Part shown: one piece after another, positions 59,414-64,000 of the stretch
Numbering within the stretch: the first letter of the stretch is position 1
Layout of the letters: the number at the start of each line of letters is the position of its first letter
From: Earliella scabrosa
Taxonomy: Eukaryota > Basidiomycota > Agaricomycetes > Polyporales > Polyporaceae
Direction of reading: 5' to 3'
Length of the DNA: 64,000 bases
Assembly (NCBI GenBank): GCA_022605405.1
Contig: JABYQQ010000008.1
Span: 558,001-622,000, forward strand
Notes under the pieces: model-generated
What the model was told of the DNA's origin: nothing
The model's input: only the letters and a program-made list of their open reading frames with translations
Databases searched by the model: none
Program-made: the position numbers and the translations under genes

Positions 59414-60919
59414 ATGCATACAACTGACGATGCGGTCATCTGGCGAATGGTCGGTCACGATCTTGTCCAGTCCTTCGTCGCAGTGACCGTCGAGACGTTG
59501 CTTTTAGGTATCATCCTTTATTAGGCGTTGCGGATGGACTGAACGCTCAAGCTGTTTCTATAGGAATATACTTGGTGCTGGTGTTCAAGACCACCACTTT
59601 ATTGCTGTACGTCTTGTCAAAATCTTCTCGGTGGATCTCCTCACTGTTACCTCCAGCGGAAACCATCGCACCAGAGTCTCACTTCTGACGTGCACGGCGC
59701 TCTTGGTTATGTTCACCATCGCTCTGGTTCTATGGATCATCGACATCCATGGGGTCATCGTTGAGGTGCAAATAATGCTGTTGGGAGCATCAAGCTCCCG
59801 TGACGTGCTCGAAGAGGCCTATTCTGCCACAGTATCAAGGATCGCAAGGCTGGCTTCCATACAGAACGTACTCTATGCTTACTTGGTATTGTACTCGCTA
59901 CCTTCTCTTGACCGCTGGTCTCACCTTCGTATTTGGTCGCTAGACTAACATAGGTGATGGCGTGATTATCTGGCGGGTCTATGCCTTCTGGTCAAGGGGT
60001 CGAGAACGGCTCATTCTTGTCATCCCGGTCTTATGCCTCCTTGGAGCCGTGGGTACGTCCCTGATGCTTCACATCGACTCTCCCTCTCATATGAGAATTT
60101 CCTCCGCAGCCTCGTCAATGGCTTTGACAGTTTGTGCTGCCCGCCTAGGGGGAAACAGCGTTCTCTGGACGTACCAAACCACCGCCTTTTGCCGAGGAAT
60201 GCAAACGGCGTCCTATTCAACGGCGCTGGCTACCTCTGCCGTTGCAACATTACTGATTGCATACAAGAGTTGGTATGGTGTTACTCATTGGGTCGCCATG
60301 GCGTGATATCCCGAGTCTTCTAACGCGCTTTTCACTCAGGACACATCGGACTATGCAGCTAGAAGCATTCGGCAAGTCAGTACCGCATACGCGGACGAGG
60401 AGGATTATGGTATTCCTCGTCGAGTCTGGTATCCTCTACGTTCTCTTCTTTGTGCGTCTCTTACACTCTCCTGGTGCAACGCTGTCTCATAAGTCGCTTC
60501 TCAGCTCATCCAAGTGATACTCAGCCTGGAGTCCGTGAACGAGCGCATCAGCAGAAACGTCGCGCTCACCCTCGGGTTCACGATCTACGAGTTCTCTTGC
60601 GGTCTGATTGTGGTACGTGCGCTCGTCAACTCTCCGTAAGGCCACGGCATATTGATCGTCACGTCCGTAGGGCATGTATCCCACCCTCGGCGTCCTCGTG
60701 GTCAATTCCAAGCGTTCTATGCCTGACACAATCTCTGTACCAGATCGTTCAATCTCAATACCCAGCGGCTCTCTTTACATTGACACTCGCAGCAGAAGCC
60801 GCTCCACGTACCCGAATACCAATACCTCTGTGCCAACGCGGGCGGAGCCGAATGCGTTGGATCTGTACGAGATGGTACGACTCAAAAGCAGTGCAGTCGG
60901 GAACACTCCAAGATGGTGA
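59414..60919 (+). CDS. Multi-pass (about seven-helix) membrane protein of basidiomycete type
   Basis: Eight exons (59414-59507, 59564-59606, 59657-59885, 59944-60052, 60110-60272, 60340-60451, 60505-60612, 60671-60919) join in phase to 368 residues. Hydrophobic segments include SFVAVTVETLLLGIYLVLVF, LLTCTALLVMFTIALVLWII, IQNVLYAYLTNIGDGVIIWR, RLILVIPVLCLLGAV, YSTALATSAVATLLIAYKSW, IMVFLVESGILYVLFFLIQV and VALTLGFTIYEFSCGLIVGM. The GDGVIIWRVYAFW motif and the following helices match a large family of predicted seven-helix membrane proteins common in mushroom genomes, whose function is unknown. The C-terminus is a long polar Ser/Arg-rich tail. The exon 4 acceptor was placed at 59943 because it alone keeps the GDGVIIW frame. 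Confidence 0.85.
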
Positions 60920-61142
60920 CCGGTAGTCTGTAAATTCATACCAGTAAATTTGATCGCGTCTATTGTTTTACATCTGCGTATGTAAGAGAATGAGTACAAT
61001 AGGGGGGTACAAGTTAGGATTCGTTGTGACGGCGGAAGATGGAAGGGTGATTTCTGTTGTAAGTGTATGGATCGTTGTACCCTAGAGTATGTGCGTCTCA
61101 CACCGCGGACCGCCGTGATTGTAAACCAAGACAAGCGAGAAT

Positions 61143-62630
61143 TCATTCATCCATAGTTACGATCACCTTTCCCGACGCCTCTTCCATCAAACGAGCGACC
61201 AGAGCGCGGTCCCACCCAGCCACATTGCGCACTTTGACCTCAAACAATGTCCCGTGGCGTGCGCGTTGCACGATCATGTTGTAGACGGAGTTGTACTGGT
61301 CCTCTGCCTCGGATAGGTCCACCAACTCCAACAGGCCCATCTCCGGAACCACCGCAAAGGATTGGCCCGCATCCGCGCGCTGTTCCAGCGCTGACGCGAG
61401 CATCATCGCTGCGTTGCTATCCAGGCCGACTATGCTCAGGCGTCGGACAGCGTTGAACGGCCTAAGGGCGGTGATCCACGCCGCCCGACGACTGTCAGGC
61501 CACCACGAGTGGTGGTAATGTCCGTAGAAGCCATTGATGATGAGGACGTCCACTTTAGACACGTCCCTCGGTCGACCCCGCAACATGTCTTCTGTACGCC
61601 CCGACCTATCGTCGAGCGGGTAGCGTATTTCCACGGACGGTACCGCTTGGGCGGAATGCTCAGATTGGTGGTAGCCGCGCAGGATGTGGGTCTTGCGGTC
61701 CTCCGTCCACTCGAAGATAAACTCCAGCCGCTTGAGGCCAGCCACGCACGCGGGAGCTCCCTGCACTGGCAGTACGCCGTGGCCGATATATGGTGTCTGC
61801 ATCTCGACGAGCGTATGGCATGTCCGGGGAATGGCGATTCTGCGAAGGATTGACTCTACTCCTGAGCGACCCTCCAAGACCATGCTCTTCAGGTTGAGTA
61901 GGTGTACGATGTCGTCAGGAATCGGCAAGGTAAACTCGAACGGATCCGCTGCGATCTTCAGCTTCTCGAGACGAGGGCACGCAGCCAAGAGCGGAAGAAT
62001 GTTCTCGGTGACGAGGAGGCTTCTCGCAGTGAAGCTGAGGGAGGAGAGCGTGCCAAGGCTGGGTGAAAGCATCTGGAACACTTCATCCGGGAAAAGAGGA
62101 TCGGTTCCCCAGTGTTCGAAAGCAAAGCCTTCCGCGATGTCCACCGCAAATTCTTCCAAGCTGGGCGGTGCCCTTTCAAGCATCAGCAGGAAGCGGCAGA
62201 AGTGTTCGCGAGTCTTAAATGTCAGGGTGAGGTGACGAATGCGATCCAGTTGGGTTGAGATGAATCGCGCGGTGGGATTAAGGTCCTGGTCAGGGTCCTC
62301 GCTGCGGATTGAGAGGGACACCGGTAACTCGCCGGAGCGCTCAAAGCACTCCCTGGCCAGTGCGAGCTCGGGGATGGTGATGTCTGTCCAAAGCTTCGCT
62401 GTACCCAGCGCGGCTGCGCGCCAACTTGAACAGACATGGGTGATAGGGACGAGAGAGATCACGGACTGCCCATCCGACACCTCACGGAGATACGTGAAGA
62501 TGTCGGCGAGCAATTCGACTGGAAATGCGCTGTTGTTCGTCCGCATCTGTCCTCGGCCTCCAGGTCGCGGTTGCTCCGGGGCCAATCCCTCGGGGAGCGG
62601 AAGACTCTCGTCGTCACTGTTGTTGGCCAT
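61143..62630 (-). CDS. F-box/LRR-like protein
   Basis: Single-exon gene of 495 residues. A disordered lead (MANNSDDESLPLPEGLAPEQ) precedes the F-box-like segment SAFPVELLADIFTYLREV and the motif THVCSSWRAAALGTAKLW. The rest is leucine-rich with conserved LEEFAVDIAEGFAF and PRLEKLKIAADPFEF, ending GWDRALVARLMEEASGKVIV, similar to the end of the F-box gene at 48073-49704. Predicted SCF substrate receptor with unknown target. Convergent with the membrane protein gene, 223 bases away. Confidence 0.86.
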   Translation of the reverse strand: MANNSDDESLPLPEGLAPEQPRPGGRGQMRTNNSAFPVELLADIFTYLREVSDGQSVISLVPITHVCSSWRAAALGTAKLWTDITIPELALARECFERSGELPVSLSIRSEDPDQDLNPTARFISTQLDRIRHLTLTFKTREHFCRFLLMLERAPPSLEEFAVDIAEGFAFEHWGTDPLFPDEVFQMLSPSLGTLSSLSFTARSLLVTENILPLLAACPRLEKLKIAADPFEFTLPIPDDIVHLLNLKSMVLEGRSGVESILRRIAIPRTCHTLVEMQTPYIGHGVLPVQGAPACVAGLKRLEFIFEWTEDRKTHILRGYHQSEHSAQAVPSVEIRYPLDDRSGRTEDMLRGRPRDVSKVDVLIINGFYGHYHHSWWPDSRRAAWITALRPFNAVRRLSIVGLDSNAAMMLASALEQRADAGQSFAVVPEMGLLELVDLSEAEDQYNSVYNMIVQRARHGTLFEVKVRNVAGWDRALVARLMEEASGKVIVTMDE

Positions 62631-63161
62631 CGCGGTTACGGCACTGCGATGTGATCTCCACCGCCCACTTCGAGGTCATGAGTGAGCTGACGCAGTCTCA
62701 AAGGGGGTATGACAGAAGCTCTAACCTCAGATATGAGCCGTGGCGTCGAGCGAACTGGATGGTAGCGGGATGAAGTAAGAAGGTCAGATGCGGGAGAACG
62801 GTCGTGAAGCTTGAGCGCTGAGCGAGCTGCCTGAGCACTCGAAGCCACGTGGTTGCACAGCCACACAAAAGAGGTATTCGCACTTTCCCGAGTCCGAGTC
62901 TGCTGTTCCGTCTCCGTCCACAACGTCACGGTCCACGCAAAGGCCCCTTTGAATTGTTGTATCTCTCTTTCTCTGACCGGCCGCATGCTATATCTAGGGT
63001 TTGCCTGAGAGGTACTTCATAGTCTTGCACAACCACCACTCGGCGCCGGCGGACCCTCGCATCTTCCTCCCGCCACATCGTCTGCCCGACTCCCGACGTT
63101 CACTTCGTACCTCAACTGAGCGTCGCTCAACCTGCCACCAAATATCTGAAGAGCAGGTACT
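62631..63161. promoter_or_regulatory. Divergent promoter region, F-box gene / 63162 gene
   Basis: About 530 bases between divergent starts. No coding signature or clear TATA box was seen next to either start. Confidence 0.4.
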
Positions 63162-64000
63162 ATGGATATTGACACGTCACCCATGCCTTATCGTACGCGC
63201 TCGACTACAAAACGCGCACGTTCGCCATCGTCGCCCACTCAGTACGATCGTCCTTCGGTAAGCTCTATCTGCGCGTACCTCGATTGCTGGTCTACGGAGA
63301 GGCTAAGTGGCTCCAATCAACTCGACAGAAACGCGTCGCTAGTGGCAGAGACACCAGCGTGTCTCTTCCTTTCCCTCCTTTCCCATCAGCCATTTCCCGC
63401 TTCAGAGGAGGATCTGAAGACTGGGTCTCGCAAACACAGGACCTACGGCTGGCCAGTCCTCTGACAGACGGGAGTGGTTACAACACACCAGTTAGTCAAC
63501 TGAGTGCGGAGGTGCGAGTAGACGAAGTCATGGTAGACGAGCCAATGGTGAGCCCGTCATGCTTTCCTCTAACCACCACCTCTACAACGGATTGTTCGCT
63601 CCATCAGGGGGAAGACAGCCAAATGGCCGTATCCCCTCCAAGACCTCCATCCTCCCTTGCAGAAGCAGACTATGCGCAACGTCTCCATCCAGCTGGACCA
63701 CCTCATTCACGCTCGCAATCGCCGTTCCCCCAAGCTCCCAGTCATCTACAGATACCAGTACCGGCAATCCATATCCAGGGCGCTACTCCGTCTCCAGTTC
63801 AGATGTACCCACAAACTTCTTTCGGATCTTCACCTATGCCAAGTTCTGTTTCGGACACTACATTCGCCACCCAGACTGCCCAGCATCCTACCTCGCATTT
63901 CCCCCCTATGAACGACGCAATGCCCTCTCAAACCAACGCTACCTCGAGAAAGCAACGATTTACCATGGGTCCCAGAGCGGACTGTGAACTGTGCAGGATG
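63162..64000 (+). CDS. Hypothetical Ser/Pro/Gln-rich protein, 5' part only
   Basis: Runs off the window. Exon 1 (63162-63257) encodes MDIDTSPMPYRTRSTTKRAR and SPSSPTQYDRPS, with a GTAAGC donor. Exon 2 starts after the CAG at 63329 with KRVASGRDTSVSLPFPPFPS and stays open to 64000. The frame is supported by its whole uninterrupted 671 bases. The visible part is low-complexity (SSLAEADYAQRLHPAGPPHS, FPQAPSHLQIPVPAIHIQGA) and ends with TSRKQRFTMGPRADCELCRM, where a Cys-x2-Cys pair may start a zinc-binding or otherwise conserved C-terminal region. The basic N-terminus suggests a nuclear protein. I do not recognise the family. Confidence 0.7.

Noticed and set aside
1..64000. tRNA genes, CRISPR arrays, secondary metabolite cluster, defence island
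   Set aside because: No tRNA A/B box pairs with cloverleaf potential were recognised, no spaced repeats, and no PKS, NRPS or terpene synthase domains.

Overview
This window is nuclear DNA from a filamentous basidiomycete, most likely an agaricomycete (mushroom or wood-decay fungus). The support is: GC-rich coding sequence split by many 50-70 nt introns with GTRNGT donors and YAG acceptors, a fungal alpha-retaining trehalose phosphorylase, six F-box/LRR-like genes, and a multi-helix membrane protein of a basidiomycete type. I saw no prophage, CRISPR array, rRNA, convincing tRNA or intact transposon.

Layout. 1-3036: no supported gene. 3037-4508 (+): spindle checkpoint protein BUB3. 5114-9286 (-): M1 zinc aminopeptidase. 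10133-13327 (-): Rsp5/NEDD4-type HECT ubiquitin ligase (C2, three WW, HECT). 14048-14698 (-): SRPBCC/START-like protein, possibly damaged, divergent from separase (ESP1) at 15078-22267 (+). 22412-29940 (-): four F-box genes head to tail, two of them a recent ~1.88 kb tandem duplication. 31421-32612 (+): small integral membrane protein. 33859-36614 (+): mRNA cap guanine-N7 methyltransferase with a long Ser/Pro-rich N-terminus. 38737-41480 (-): CDC25 phosphatase. 43038-44488 (+): DJ-1/PfpI (Hsp31-like) protein with one 614 nt intron. 44625-45694 (-): GDSL esterase of the isoamyl acetate hydrolase type. 46517-47559 (+): hypothetical, perhaps a decayed HNH-like gene. 48073-49704 (+): F-box gene. 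50021-53306 (-): trehalose phosphorylase. 55013-57131 (-): TFIIB-related (BRF1-like) factor, divergent from SEN34 tRNA-splicing endonuclease subunit at 57293-58419 (+). 59414-60919 (+): multi-helix membrane protein. 61143-62630 (-): F-box gene. 63162-end (+): 5' part of an unidentified gene.

Themes. Three core mitotic regulators (BUB3, separase, CDC25) lie within about 38 kb. A ubiquitin theme (Rsp5 ligase, six F-box substrate-receptor candidates) runs through the window. A TFIIIB-like factor and a tRNA-splicing subunit share a 161 bp divergent promoter. Most of the window is ordinary fungal housekeeping DNA. The less ordinary parts are the F-box tandem array, a diverged direct repeat flanking the 46.5 kb gene, and several odd gene structures (a 20 nt microexon, a GC-AG intron, a 23 nt reading-frame gap, a 614 nt intron).
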